A stretch of DNA of 64,000 nt, from assembly GCF_900167255.1 (NCBI RefSeq), contig NZ_FUYB01000002.1, positions 237,875 through 301,874 of the forward strand, written 5' to 3'. Under the pieces are notes generated by a model that had not been told where the DNA came from, made no database searches, and saw only the letters and a program-made list of their open reading frames with translations. Below, one piece after another: positions 22,010-30,479 of the stretch; the stretch's first letter is position 1, and each line of letters opens with the position of its first letter. Origin of the DNA: Thiothrix eikelboomii (GTDB taxonomy: Bacteria > Pseudomonadota > Gammaproteobacteria > Thiotrichales > Thiotrichaceae). A program made the translations under genes and the position numbers.

Positions 22010-23710
22010 TTAGCGGCTCGACAACAAACGCCGTAATAGCCTACTACTCACCCACTCTTCACCTGTCAGTAAATAGTGCAGTACTTTTTGATTCTGGGTG
22101 GCCCACTGCATCTGCTCATAGGCTTCATGAGGTGCACACATCAGGATACGATCCCCGGGTTGCAGCAAGGTTTCCCCATCCGGCATCAACAACAAAGTAT
22201 CGACTCTTTTTAATAACAGCGGAATAATCGGCAAAGTTTGCTGGCGCTGTGAGGGGTTTGCAATCACATACTTAAGGGGTACCCTTTGACCAGCCGCACA
22301 AGCGCTATAGACAGCCGGTGAATAACGTGGGGTCAGTTTAGTTTCCCATAAATAGGGCAGTTTATCCTGAGTGATCCCAATGATCCGACTCAAGAGTTGA
22401 TCAACCCAAGCTTTATTTTCATCTTGAGCCAACCGTAAAAAATCGCGGGTCAAGGGCGTTCGTAATAAGCTAAAGACTTTTTGTGCCAGTACATTGCCGC
22501 GATTCATCGTCAGTTGGAAATGAGCACGCTCAAAAATTGGGGAGTTATCTTGTTGATTTTGCCGCGCAACCATAAACAACTCGGGTCTTAACTCACGCGC
22601 AGTCATGAGTATAGAAAGATTAGTGGCATCATCACTGGTCGCAGCAATCAGACCTACCGCTGAGTCAATGCCTGCTAATTGGAGTGACTCAAGATTTGCC
22701 TGATAACCGATTAAACTATTACTCGGTGCGTCCTGAAGATCGGTATGCTGATCAATCACTTGAACAGCGATACCCGCCGCATGTAAGCGTCGATAGACGG
22801 CCCGCCCAAAACGACCATAACCAATTAAAATCCAAGCACCTGCTTTCGGAAAGCTCGGATCAAGTAAGGTTTGGTTGGGGATACCAGTCAGCCATTCACT
22901 GAGTAAATAATGACTCGGCTTAGTCAAAACCAGCTCTAAGCGATCAGCAAATAGTTCAAACGGACTAATCACCTCATTGCCACCAAAAGAGCTAATTGAG
23001 CTGACAATTTCAGGGCTTTCAGCACGCGCAATCAGGCGCAAATGGGGTTTGAACAATTCGGTACTGAGGGCAATCAGTAAATTCGCCTGATCTGAATCGG
23101 TGAGCGCAATCACGCCTTTACAATAAATATTCAAGACCCCTGCTACTTCTAAAATAGCAGGTTTAGAAGCATCCGCAGCTAAACCCAGCGGACGCCCCAA
23201 TAACGGATCACGTAGCTCGAGCTCATTAATACGATGCTCATCTTTATCCAAAACTACCGTGCGAATGCCTTCTTGCCCTAAGGCCTGTACCAGCCTCGCG
23301 CTGGTATCACCATAGCCACAGACTAAATAAAACGGCTCATGTAATAATTTAATTTTGGTACGAAACTTAGACTCGAGGCGCAAACGATAAATCGCAGGAT
23401 CTTGGATAACCGACAATAAAGAGCCAATGCTATACAGCCAACCGATCACACTGGCATAAATAGTGACCGTCGTCCACATGCGTTGGGCATCGGTAAAAGC
23501 ATACGGGATTTCACCAAAACCAATCGTCGAGGCCATGTAGCTGACAAAATAGAAGGCATGAAAATAGGACATCATCCAGACATTGCCTTCATTATCCCGC
23601 CCCGGAATCAGCACAAAGCCGACCATAGAAACGGCATAAATCAGGATTAAAGTGATCAGTGGAACACGTAACCGCTTTAACAAAACATAGTAGATATTCG
23701 TTTTCGACAT
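22010..23710 (-). CDS. Two-TM potassium-channel-like protein with two RCK (TrkA-N) domains
   Basis: The N-terminal region (1-105) has two membrane helices around a pore loop with STIGFGEIP (T62 to E67), a variant of the K+ filter TVGYGD. Two Rossmann-type RCK domains follow, with GYGDTS at 132-137 and GYGRFG at 297-302, then a TrkA-C-like region (about 450-540). The architecture resembles ligand-gated K+ channels such as MthK/GsuK, with both RCK units in one chain. Whether it conducts K+ is inferred. The start overlaps the stop of the upstream membrane protein gene (TAATG), so the two are co-translated. Confidence 0.85.
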   Translation of the reverse strand: MSKTNIYYVLLKRLRVPLITLILIYAVSMVGFVLIPGRDNEGNVWMMSYFHAFYFVSYMASTIGFGEIPYAFTDAQRMWTTVTIYASVIGWLYSIGSLLSVIQDPAIYRLRLESKFRTKIKLLHEPFYLVCGYGDTSARLVQALGQEGIRTVVLDKDEHRINELELRDPLLGRPLGLAADASKPAILEVAGVLNIYCKGVIALTDSDQANLLIALSTELFKPHLRLIARAESPEIVSSISSFGGNEVISPFELFADRLELVLTKPSHYLLSEWLTGIPNQTLLDPSFPKAGAWILIGYGRFGRAVYRRLHAAGIAVQVIDQHTDLQDAPSNSLIGYQANLESLQLAGIDSAVGLIAATSDDATNLSILMTARELRPELFMVARQNQQDNSPIFERAHFQLTMNRGNVLAQKVFSLLRTPLTRDFLRLAQDENKAWVDQLLSRIIGITQDKLPYLWETKLTPRYSPAVYSACAAGQRVPLKYVIANPSQRQQTLPIIPLLLKRVDTLLLMPDGETLLQPGDRILMCAPHEAYEQMQWATQNQKVLHYLLTGEEWVSSRLLRRLLSSR

Positions 23711-24105
23711 TAGCGACGGATACTAAGGGTTTCAGCCACAAGTAAGACTACCGACACAATATTCGCCAAGAGCGCACCCCCTGACACGGACACGACCGTC
23801 ACCATTGCAGCCGGAGTCACCCCTGCCAAACTAATATGGGCTGCCCAACCCCAAATAATGGCTGCAACCAATAATTGAATATCAGCCACTAAACTAGTTG
23901 CAAAGAAAATAGCCCCCATGTGTGAGCTATCCCCGAACTTTAAAATCGTCGTAATCAGGCTGACAATTAAAGCCGCAAACAAAATAAAGGTATTATGATA
24001 CAAAGGATTAGCCATATCGCCGACAAAAAAGGCGAAATTCAAGGTCAAGGCTAATACGATAAAAAAACCGAAAATGACTTTTTCTAAATTCATGGTCGCG
24101 TCCAT
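23710..24105 (-). CDS. Small membrane protein, probably DUF6394
   Basis: This 131-residue protein is mostly hydrophobic with about four membrane helices (around 8-28, 37-57, 67-90 and 100-127 by eye). I believe it belongs to DUF6394, found next to RCK-type channels, but that assignment is from memory. The coupling with the channel gene (TAATG) suggests an accessory subunit. An internal ATG at 24093 (MNLEKVIFGFF) is an equally good start; neither has a strong ribosome binding site. Confidence 0.7.
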   Translation of the reverse strand: MDATMNLEKVIFGFFIVLALTLNFAFFVGDMANPLYHNTFILFAALIVSLITTILKFGDSSHMGAIFFATSLVADIQLLVAAIIWGWAAHISLAGVTPAAMVTVVSVSGGALLANIVSVVLLVAETLSIRR

Positions 24106-24227
24106 CGCTCATTCAGTAGTGCAGAGAATAGCAGCTCTAATCAAATGCTAACAAGCTTAGCCAAGATTTGAGCCAACACCATTAGCACAGTATCATCTGC
24201 ACGAATCCAGATTGATTGAGCCACTCT

Positions 24228-24962
24228 ATGCGTATTCCTCGTTTCTATTGCCCACTTGAACTGCAACTCGGCCAAACGCTCTGCTTACCTGAGGCGGTGT
24301 TTCGGCATGCAATTCAAGTTCTCCGCTTACAATTAGGCGAGTCACTTGTGCTATTTAATGGGCAAGGTGGCGAATATTTGGCTGAATTAATCGAGCTAGG
24401 CAAACGAACTGCCAGCGTGCGCCTGCACAGTTTTGAACCTCTGAGCCGCGAATCACCCTTAGAGCTCAGCTTAGTCCAAGCCTTACTCAAACCTGACAAA
24501 ATGGATTTTGCCTTACAAAAAGCGGTTGAACTGGGAGTCAGTGATTTTCAGCCTTTGCTCACACATCGTAGTGTAGTACGTACCGATCAAGAAAAAATCG
24601 AGAAAAAACTCCAACATTGGCAAGCAGTCGCCCTGAGTGCTTGTGAACAATCAGGGCGTACACATATCCCCAAAATTCACCCACCGCAAACACTCAGCCA
24701 CTATCTAACAACCCTGAGTAGCACCACCCACTACGTGATCTTAGCCCCCGACAGTCAGCAGGATTTAAGAACCATCGCAGCTACCCAAAAACTAGCCGTG
24801 CTCATCGGCCCCGAAGGTGGCTTTAGCGATCAAGAGTTGGAGCTTTGTTTAGCCGCTGGCATGCAAGGAGTTACCCTAGGAGCGCGGATTCTTAGAGCCG
24901 AAACCGCAAGCACCAGTGTTTTAGCGATTTTGCAACTCTTACACGGTGATTTAAGGGTCTGA
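24228..24962 (+). CDS. rsmE: 16S rRNA (uracil-1498-N3)-methyltransferase
   Basis: RsmE is a SPOUT-class enzyme that uses SAM to methylate U1498 of 16S rRNA. The 244-residue protein starts MRIPRFYCPLEL, has a PUA-like N-terminal domain, the region LLKPDKMDFALQKAVELGV, and the C-terminal knot motifs LIGPEGGFSDQEL and LGARILRAETAS. A TTG four codons upstream (24216) could also start it, but the ATG agrees with the family. It stands alone, divergent from the channel genes and convergent with the FHA gene. Confidence 0.95.
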   Translation: MRIPRFYCPLELQLGQTLCLPEAVFRHAIQVLRLQLGESLVLFNGQGGEYLAELIELGKRTASVRLHSFEPLSRESPLELSLVQALLKPDKMDFALQKAVELGVSDFQPLLTHRSVVRTDQEKIEKKLQHWQAVALSACEQSGRTHIPKIHPPQTLSHYLTTLSSTTHYVILAPDSQQDLRTIAATQKLAVLIGPEGGFSDQELELCLAAGMQGVTLGARILRAETASTSVLAILQLLHGDLRV

Positions 24963-24977
24963 ATCTAAATGAGCAAG

Positions 24978-25913
24978 TTACTTTTCAGTTTCAATAAAAT
25001 ACTCGTCGATACTTAAAGTGGGTTTTAAGCGTAGATCCCAAGCACTCAAATTGCGATTGAAATCCGCCTGCCCCGTAAACTCATGCTCAATAGTCCACTG
25101 ATCCGTTAAATCCATTGCTTGATAAACTAATAAGGGTGCACTAAACAATAAAGCTACCCCAACAGCAGGCCAACGCTCCGCATGATGGACTAGGCGAATA
25201 TAAGCATAAACCAGTAGCGGTATTAATAAAAAATTACTGAGTAATAACAAACCATTCAAAGGCCAATTAGCCGTAAAAAAATAATTCAAAACCCGACCTA
25301 ACTCACCTAATAATTGCGGAGTCAACATACAGAAAGCCGCTAAACCTAAAGCCGGAGAAAACTCCCAGCGTTGACTCGCTAAACGACTCATCCCTGCAAT
25401 GAGCAAAGCTAAAGCAATCATCCCCATCAGATAAGGCATCACACTACTTAAATAGTACACCAACTCTTTGTTAAAAATACTTTGCAAATAAGCTTCATAT
25501 AAGAAGACGGAGGTCGTCAGTACCGCTAAAGTGAAAGCATACCAAGGCCTACAAAACACCTTCAGCAAGCCTCTACATTGGTGCACACTGGCTTGAGCAA
25601 CTTGCATACTCGTTGCCAACAGACGGGTACGCCGATTACCTAATTTTAAACTAATCGGCTGCTTAAGCTCCAAACTAGCAACTTGCAAAGCCTTACCATT
25701 TAAGCGCGTACCATTTTCTTTGGATAAATTACGAAACACCAAGCCTTGCTCAGTTTTATCTATTTCTAAATGATAAGCCGAAATACTCGGATCTGATAAA
25801 ATAATATCATTATCTAAAGCACGTCCAATTCTCACAGGAAATTGTGTTAAATGATAATACTGATTGAGTGGCCGCAATTGAATTTCCAGCAAGCATGCAT
25901 CTAATTTTTCCAT
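24978..25913 (-). CDS. FHA-domain membrane protein
   Basis: Residues 1-105 form a forkhead-associated domain, which binds phosphothreonine peptides. The core residues are visible in RIGRALDNDIILSDPSISAYHLEI (R28, S43, H48 by position) and NGTRLNG. After a short linker come about five membrane helices (residues 125-270) and a periplasm-sized or cytoplasmic tail of about 40 residues. The gene overlaps the upstream protease gene by 13 bases, so the products likely act together. No kinase or phosphatase is encoded nearby. The RDD-like membrane part is not assigned to a family. Confidence 0.82.
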   Translation of the reverse strand: MEKLDACLLEIQLRPLNQYYHLTQFPVRIGRALDNDIILSDPSISAYHLEIDKTEQGLVFRNLSKENGTRLNGKALQVASLELKQPISLKLGNRRTRLLATSMQVAQASVHQCRGLLKVFCRPWYAFTLAVLTTSVFLYEAYLQSIFNKELVYYLSSVMPYLMGMIALALLIAGMSRLASQRWEFSPALGLAAFCMLTPQLLGELGRVLNYFFTANWPLNGLLLLSNFLLIPLLVYAYIRLVHHAERWPAVGVALLFSAPLLVYQAMDLTDQWTIEHEFTGQADFNRNLSAWDLRLKPTLSIDEYFIETEK

Positions 25914-27196
25914 TGAAAATTCTCGAATAACTGCTTAACTAATCGCATGGATTCTTTAAAATCAACACCCGTTAAAAACAACTCAAACAAAAAGCCTTGT
26001 TGCTTCTGACTCACCATCGCACCAGTGACTAATACATCACTTAAACCCTTATAACGTAAATAATCGCGCCGACAAACACTCATTTTGAAATTTTGCTTGG
26101 CGATTTGTACAAAATTAGTCTCGCATTTAAAATCAGTGACATTTTCTTTAGTGGCATTACTGCTGGTATCATCACTATTTTGCAATTCATACATCCGATA
26201 AAAGCGCGGTGCAATCATTTTTTCACCGGCATACCAAGTGTATTGATATTGCATATTGCCTACACTGAGCTTTTCATCTAAATAAATTTCGCGCTCATTG
26301 GAGCAATTGACCGAAATCACCGTGACTAAGCCCCGTTCCTCATCGGTTTCGCTCCCATCCCAACAGTTAATAGAGGTGTCGATGCGACTAGGCACTTGAA
26401 AACTACCGACTGACTCCAACATCCAAGGATTGGTCTGCAAGCGATTTAACATCTCACTACTGTTTACCTTTAATTGCGCGACGATCGACTCGTGTAGATT
26501 GCTTGCGGGTTGAAACTGCTGGGTCCTAATTTTTTCGAGCAAGCGCTGCAAATACTCAACAGCCACCAAAAAGCTCACCGCATTACCCGCAGTGGCCACA
26601 TTAACCCCGACAACCGCCCCTGCTTCATTTAAGGCAGGGCCACCACTCATACCTGAATTCAAATTTCCAGAGAAAAGAATATTTTTATCTTCGCTCTCCG
26701 TTAATAAGCCATTATTAGTCCCTGTGACCACTGAAAAACCTAAGCCTAGTGGATTACCAAATGCATACAAGGTTGCACCTTTAGCAGGCAGCTCCGCCGT
26801 TTGCAAAGGCCGACCTAACTCCTTATCCGCCACTAGCACCGCAAGATCATGCAAGACATCGACATCTAATAATTCTAGCGTACCGACTGAACCATTCGTG
26901 GCTAAATATTCAATCGAATAAGTTGTCGGGTCATTGGTGTAAGCACTCACCACATGATAATTAGTGGCAAGGAGATTAGAGCGCTCAATCACAAACCCAG
27001 AACCAATCGTGCGCTTATGGCCTGTCTTGCGATTGATGATTCTCACCTGATAAATCGACTGTTGCACTTCAGCATATAAGCTCGATGAACGATCGACAGC
27101 CTGCACAACGGCAGACTGCCCAAACAACAGCAGCATTAGAAGTAAACAGCAAAATCTTGGCAGCTGACTATAATAATAATTGCCTATACCAATCAC
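25901..27196 (-). CDS. Exported trypsin-like serine protease (S1C type, no PDZ domain)
   Basis: A signal sequence (FCCLLLMLLLFGQSAVVQA) directs it to the periplasm. The chymotrypsin-fold domain has H81 (ATNYHVVSAY), D117 (VLHDLAVL) and S184 (NSGMSGGPAL), a complete catalytic triad like that of HtrA. There is no PDZ domain; the C-terminal 200 residues match nothing I recognise and contain several cysteines. The start is a GTG at 27196 with GAGG five bases upstream. It overlaps the FHA protein gene, suggesting a protease plus phospho-sensing membrane partner. Confidence 0.85.
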   Translation of the reverse strand: MIGIGNYYYSQLPRFCCLLLMLLLFGQSAVVQAVDRSSSLYAEVQQSIYQVRIINRKTGHKRTIGSGFVIERSNLLATNYHVVSAYTNDPTTYSIEYLATNGSVGTLELLDVDVLHDLAVLVADKELGRPLQTAELPAKGATLYAFGNPLGLGFSVVTGTNNGLLTESEDKNILFSGNLNSGMSGGPALNEAGAVVGVNVATAGNAVSFLVAVEYLQRLLEKIRTQQFQPASNLHESIVAQLKVNSSEMLNRLQTNPWMLESVGSFQVPSRIDTSINCWDGSETDEERGLVTVISVNCSNEREIYLDEKLSVGNMQYQYTWYAGEKMIAPRFYRMYELQNSDDTSSNATKENVTDFKCETNFVQIAKQNFKMSVCRRDYLRYKGLSDVLVTGAMVSQKQQGFLFELFLTGVDFKESMRLVKQLFENFQWKN

Positions 27197-27229
27197 AAAA
27201 ACCTCAAATCGACGCCGAGCGCGAGCGCT

Positions 27230-28513
27230 TTATCTGAGTAGCGCGAATACCTCACGAGCGGCAGCAATGGTTGTATTAATGTCCTCTTCTGAATGCGCGG
27301 TGGACATAAAGCCCGCCTCAAATGCAGAAGGTGCTAAATAAACGCCTCGCTCTAACAGACCATGAAAGAAGCGATTAAACGTCGGAATATCACAAGCCGT
27401 TGCTTGTTGATAACTACTGACTTGGGGTTCAGTCGTAAAAAATAAACCAAACATGCCACCCACCTGTGTAGTGGTAAATGGAAGCCTCGCCTCATCCGCA
27501 GCTGCTTGGATACCTTGTACTAGCTTAGTTGTGTTTGCATTCAGTCGTGGATAAAAACCTTCACGACTAATAATTTCCATCATTTTTAAACCCGCAGCCA
27601 TTGCAATCGGGTTACCGGATAAAGTACCCGCTTGATAGACCGCGCCTAAAGGTGAAAGCTTCGACATAATCTCGCGGCGTCCACCAAAAGCGCCTACCGG
27701 CATGCCACCACCAATGATTTTACCTAAAGTCGTTAGATCCGGCTTAATCCCATACAAGGCTTGTGCTCCGCCCCGTGCTACTCTAAAGCCAGTCATTACT
27801 TCGTCAAAAATCAGAACCGCACCGTATTCATCACAAACTTCGCGCAAGCTCGCTAAAAAACCCGGCACGGGTGGAATACAATTCATATTGCCACACACTG
27901 GCTCAACAATAATGCAGGCAATTTCATAACCACGTGCAGCAAATACCTCGCGTACTTGTGCACTATCATTAAAGTTAAGCGTTAAAGTATATTGTGCAAG
28001 CTCCGCAGGGACACCCGGAGAACTAGGCTGACCAAATGTCAATAAACCCGAACCCGCCTTCACTAAGAGTGAATCGCCATGCCCATGATAGCCACCTTCA
28101 AACTTCACAATTACATTGCGTCCAGTGAAACCTCGCGCTAAGCGAATCGCCGACATGGTGGCTTCGGTACCGGAGCTGACCATGCGCAGCATTTCCATTG
28201 AAGGCATGATGTCATTGATAGTTTCTGCCATCTGCACTTCTTGGGCTGTAGGAGCACCATAGCTTAAACCTAATAAAGCTGCCTCACGGACTGCTTCCAC
28301 CACTTCGGGATGTGCATGGCCTGCAATCATCGGCCCCCATGAGCCGATATAATCAATATAGCGTTGCCCATCTACATCAAACAAATAAGCCCCCTCAGCG
28401 CGGGCAATAAAGCGCGGCGTCCCCCCGACTCCACGAAAGGCGCGCACGGGCGAATTAACTCCACCCGGAATAGTTTTTTGGGCTTGTTGGAATAAGGCTT
28501 CAGATTGACTCAT
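27230..28513 (-). CDS. hemL: Glutamate-1-semialdehyde 2,1-aminomutase
   Basis: HemL converts glutamate-1-semialdehyde to 5-aminolevulinate in the C5 pathway to heme, using PLP. The catalytic lysine is K265 ([18 protein letters not shown]), the same number as in E. coli. Other hallmarks are [27 protein letters not shown] and [10 protein letters not shown]. The frame is open far upstream to 28651, but the ATG at 28513 ([12 protein letters not shown], 427 residues) has AGAGG eight bases upstream and fits the family. Confidence 0.97.
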   Translation of the reverse strand: MSQSEALFQQAQKTIPGGVNSPVRAFRGVGGTPRFIARAEGAYLFDVDGQRYIDYIGSWGPMIAGHAHPEVVEAVREAALLGLSYGAPTAQEVQMAETINDIMPSMEMLRMVSSGTEATMSAIRLARGFTGRNVIVKFEGGYHGHGDSLLVKAGSGLLTFGQPSSPGVPAELAQYTLTLNFNDSAQVREVFAARGYEIACIIVEPVCGNMNCIPPVPGFLASLREVCDEYGAVLIFDEVMTGFRVARGGAQALYGIKPDLTTLGKIIGGGMPVGAFGGRREIMSKLSPLGAVYQAGTLSGNPIAMAAGLKMMEIISREGFYPRLNANTTKLVQGIQAAADEARLPFTTTQVGGMFGLFFTTEPQVSSYQQATACDIPTFNRFFHGLLERGVYLAPSAFEAGFMSTAHSEEDINTTIAAAREVFALLR

Positions 28514-28589
28514 GATGCGACCTCTTAGGCAGATAGGGGAATAGAAAAAGCCCCCGCATTGTGAATTAATCGCCTGATCCTGTCCAACC

Positions 28590-29237
28590 TTAGCGTGCAG
28601 AGAAGAAAATATCGCCGTATTTGGCAGCGGCTTCACTCTTGCTATTATCACTATCGGTCATGAGAGCAACCCCATCAATTGTTTGAATATCGACCCCATA
28701 GAGCTTTTGGAAATCAGCCCGCACATTCCGCTTTTCAGTGATCCAAACCCCAGTTTTATCCTGCTTCCCTCGTACCGCCAACATTTGCGCATTCTTAGGT
28801 AAATAAGCATTTCCCCAAGTCGCTCCACGGGCTGAACTCCCGGACCAGACATAATTAACTGCTTTGGAATTCCAAACCAATAAGCCTCCATCAACAATCA
28901 CATAAAGCCGTGCTGCATAATCATCCCCTGCTTTGGTTTGCTCATTTAAGGCTGGCAGTGGCTGATCAACCCGCCATGACCAATTCAAAAAGGGTGTCTG
29001 CGTTAAATCGACTTTAATTTTGCGGGTTAAACCGGAAGCCGCCGCTTGACTCTTAGCACTCAAAACCCAGCGCTGACCGTCTTGAACTAATTGATACTGA
29101 GTAACCCCTTTAAATGATTTACTATCCCAAGCGGCTAGTTGCCGGGCTGAGAACTCACCGATCAGCGGATTGGCTTCTGCTGCCAATAAATTAGTGCTTA
29201 ATAAACAAGCACTCAGTACACTCCAAATTTTAACCAT
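28590..29237 (-). CDS. DUF3047 family exported protein
   Basis: This secreted protein of about 215 residues has a signal peptide ([20 protein letters not shown]) and the DUF3047 pattern [26 protein letters not shown], and [12 protein letters not shown]. The function of the family is unknown. A GTG six codons upstream (29255) is an alternative start. It lies 76 bases before hemL in the same direction and is divergent from the oxidoreductase operon. Confidence 0.85.
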   Translation of the reverse strand: MVKIWSVLSACLLSTNLLAAEANPLIGEFSARQLAAWDSKSFKGVTQYQLVQDGQRWVLSAKSQAAASGLTRKIKVDLTQTPFLNWSWRVDQPLPALNEQTKAGDDYAARLYVIVDGGLLVWNSKAVNYVWSGSSARGATWGNAYLPKNAQMLAVRGKQDKTGVWITEKRNVRADFQKLYGVDIQTIDGVALMTDSDNSKSEAAAKYGDIFFSAR

Positions 29238-29283
29238 GATGCTTAACTTACTCACAAATAGACAACCATTAAGAGATACTCAT

Positions 29284-29317
29284 GCATCTAATACGTTAGT
29301 TGTGCACGTATAGATGC
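29284..29317. promoter_or_regulatory. Imperfect palindrome in a divergent promoter region
   Basis: GCATCT, one extra base, ATACG and, after an 11-base centre, CGTAT and AGATGC form an inverted repeat between the DUF3047 gene (minus) and the oxidoreductase-ynj operon (plus). The arrangement would suit a dimeric regulator, but no regulator gene is adjacent. Confidence 0.35.
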
Positions 29318-29348
29318 AAGAACCTCTACGAGCATTCGATCATAAAAT

Positions 29349-30479
29349 ATGAAACATCTAGTATTAATCGGTGGTGGCCATGCGCATCTTGCTGTTCTGA
29401 GTGCCTTGGCTAAGCAGCAAACGACTCCATTGCATCTGACCCTGATCACCCCACAGATCCAGCAAACCTATTCAGGGATGCTCCCCGGTTGGTTGGCAGG
29501 CCATTATCGTTTGGACGAATGCCAAATTAACTTACCGCCGTTGCTAACTGCCGCCCAAGGTCAATTGCTACTGGATCAAGTCACACACTTAGATGCGACG
29601 CAACAAATCCTAACGACGGCGACAGGTCGCAATATTCATTACGACTTGCTTTCGATTAATATTGGCAGCGAAACTGCACTCATGTCTAATCAAGCGACAG
29701 CTGCAATACCGATCACACCGATTCGCCCTTTGGACGGCTTCATCAATAGTTGGCCAAGTATTTTAAAAGCGGCACAGCAGCCACCTTATCGACTGGCGGT
29801 TCTTGGTGGGGGTGCTGCGGGGGTGGAGCTAGCACTGGCGATTCAATACGCTTTTCAGCAACAAGCGCCACAAGCCACTGTCCATCTACTGGCCTCTAGT
29901 TTATTAGCTGACCACGCACGCGGTGTGCAACAGCGGGTACGAGATCGCCTCCTCCAAGCGGGTGTTAACCTACATCTCAGTCGAGCCAAGTTACAAGGCG
30001 AGCAACTGATATTAGCTGATGATGAGCCGCTAGAGGTTGACCATCTCATTGCCGCAACCGGTGCAAAAGCAGCCGACTGGCTCGCTAGCTCCGGGCTAAG
30101 CCTTGATCAGCAGGGCTATATTGCCGTAAATGCTTATCATCAAAGCTGCTCTCATCCAAATATTTTTGCAGCGGGTGATATTTGTTCCCGCATAGAACCA
30201 CAATTTGGACGTTCAGGTGTACATGCTGTTTATGCAGGTAAATTACTTGCTGAGAACCTACCCGCGTTTAGCAAGCATCAACCCCTAAAGCAGTATCAAC
30301 CCAAGCAGCGCTCTTTGTATCTATTAGCCACTGGCCCCAAACAAGCGATTGCTTCATGGGGTGCTTGGAGTGCCGAAGGAGCTTGGGTTTGGCGTTGGAA
30401 AAACCATATTGATCAAAAATTTATGCGGCAGTATCGCCTAACCGCCCCAACCCTAAACACTTCCGAGCAGCTCTCATGA
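29349..30479 (+). CDS. FAD/NAD(P)-dependent oxidoreductase of the SelD-N-terminal-like type
   Basis: This 376-residue flavoprotein belongs to the pyridine nucleotide-disulfide oxidoreductase superfamily. The FAD-binding motif is GGGHAHLAVL near the N-terminus (residues 8-17), the NAD(P) motif is VLGGGAAGVELALAIQ (about 157-172), and NIFAAGDICSR is the FAD-binding segment near residue 275. GGGHAHL and YSGMLPGWLAGHY are typical of the group found fused to SelD in some species; here there is no SelD domain. NDH-2 or sulfide-quinone-reductase-like roles are possible. The stop overlaps the next start (ATGA), so it is the first gene of a six-gene operon. Confidence 0.85.
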   Translation: MKHLVLIGGGHAHLAVLSALAKQQTTPLHLTLITPQIQQTYSGMLPGWLAGHYRLDECQINLPPLLTAAQGQLLLDQVTHLDATQQILTTATGRNIHYDLLSINIGSETALMSNQATAAIPITPIRPLDGFINSWPSILKAAQQPPYRLAVLGGGAAGVELALAIQYAFQQQAPQATVHLLASSLLADHARGVQQRVRDRLLQAGVNLHLSRAKLQGEQLILADDEPLEVDHLIAATGAKAADWLASSGLSLDQQGYIAVNAYHQSCSHPNIFAAGDICSRIEPQFGRSGVHAVYAGKLLAENLPAFSKHQPLKQYQPKQRSLYLLATGPKQAIASWGAWSAEGAWVWRWKNHIDQKFMRQYRLTAPTLNTSEQLS

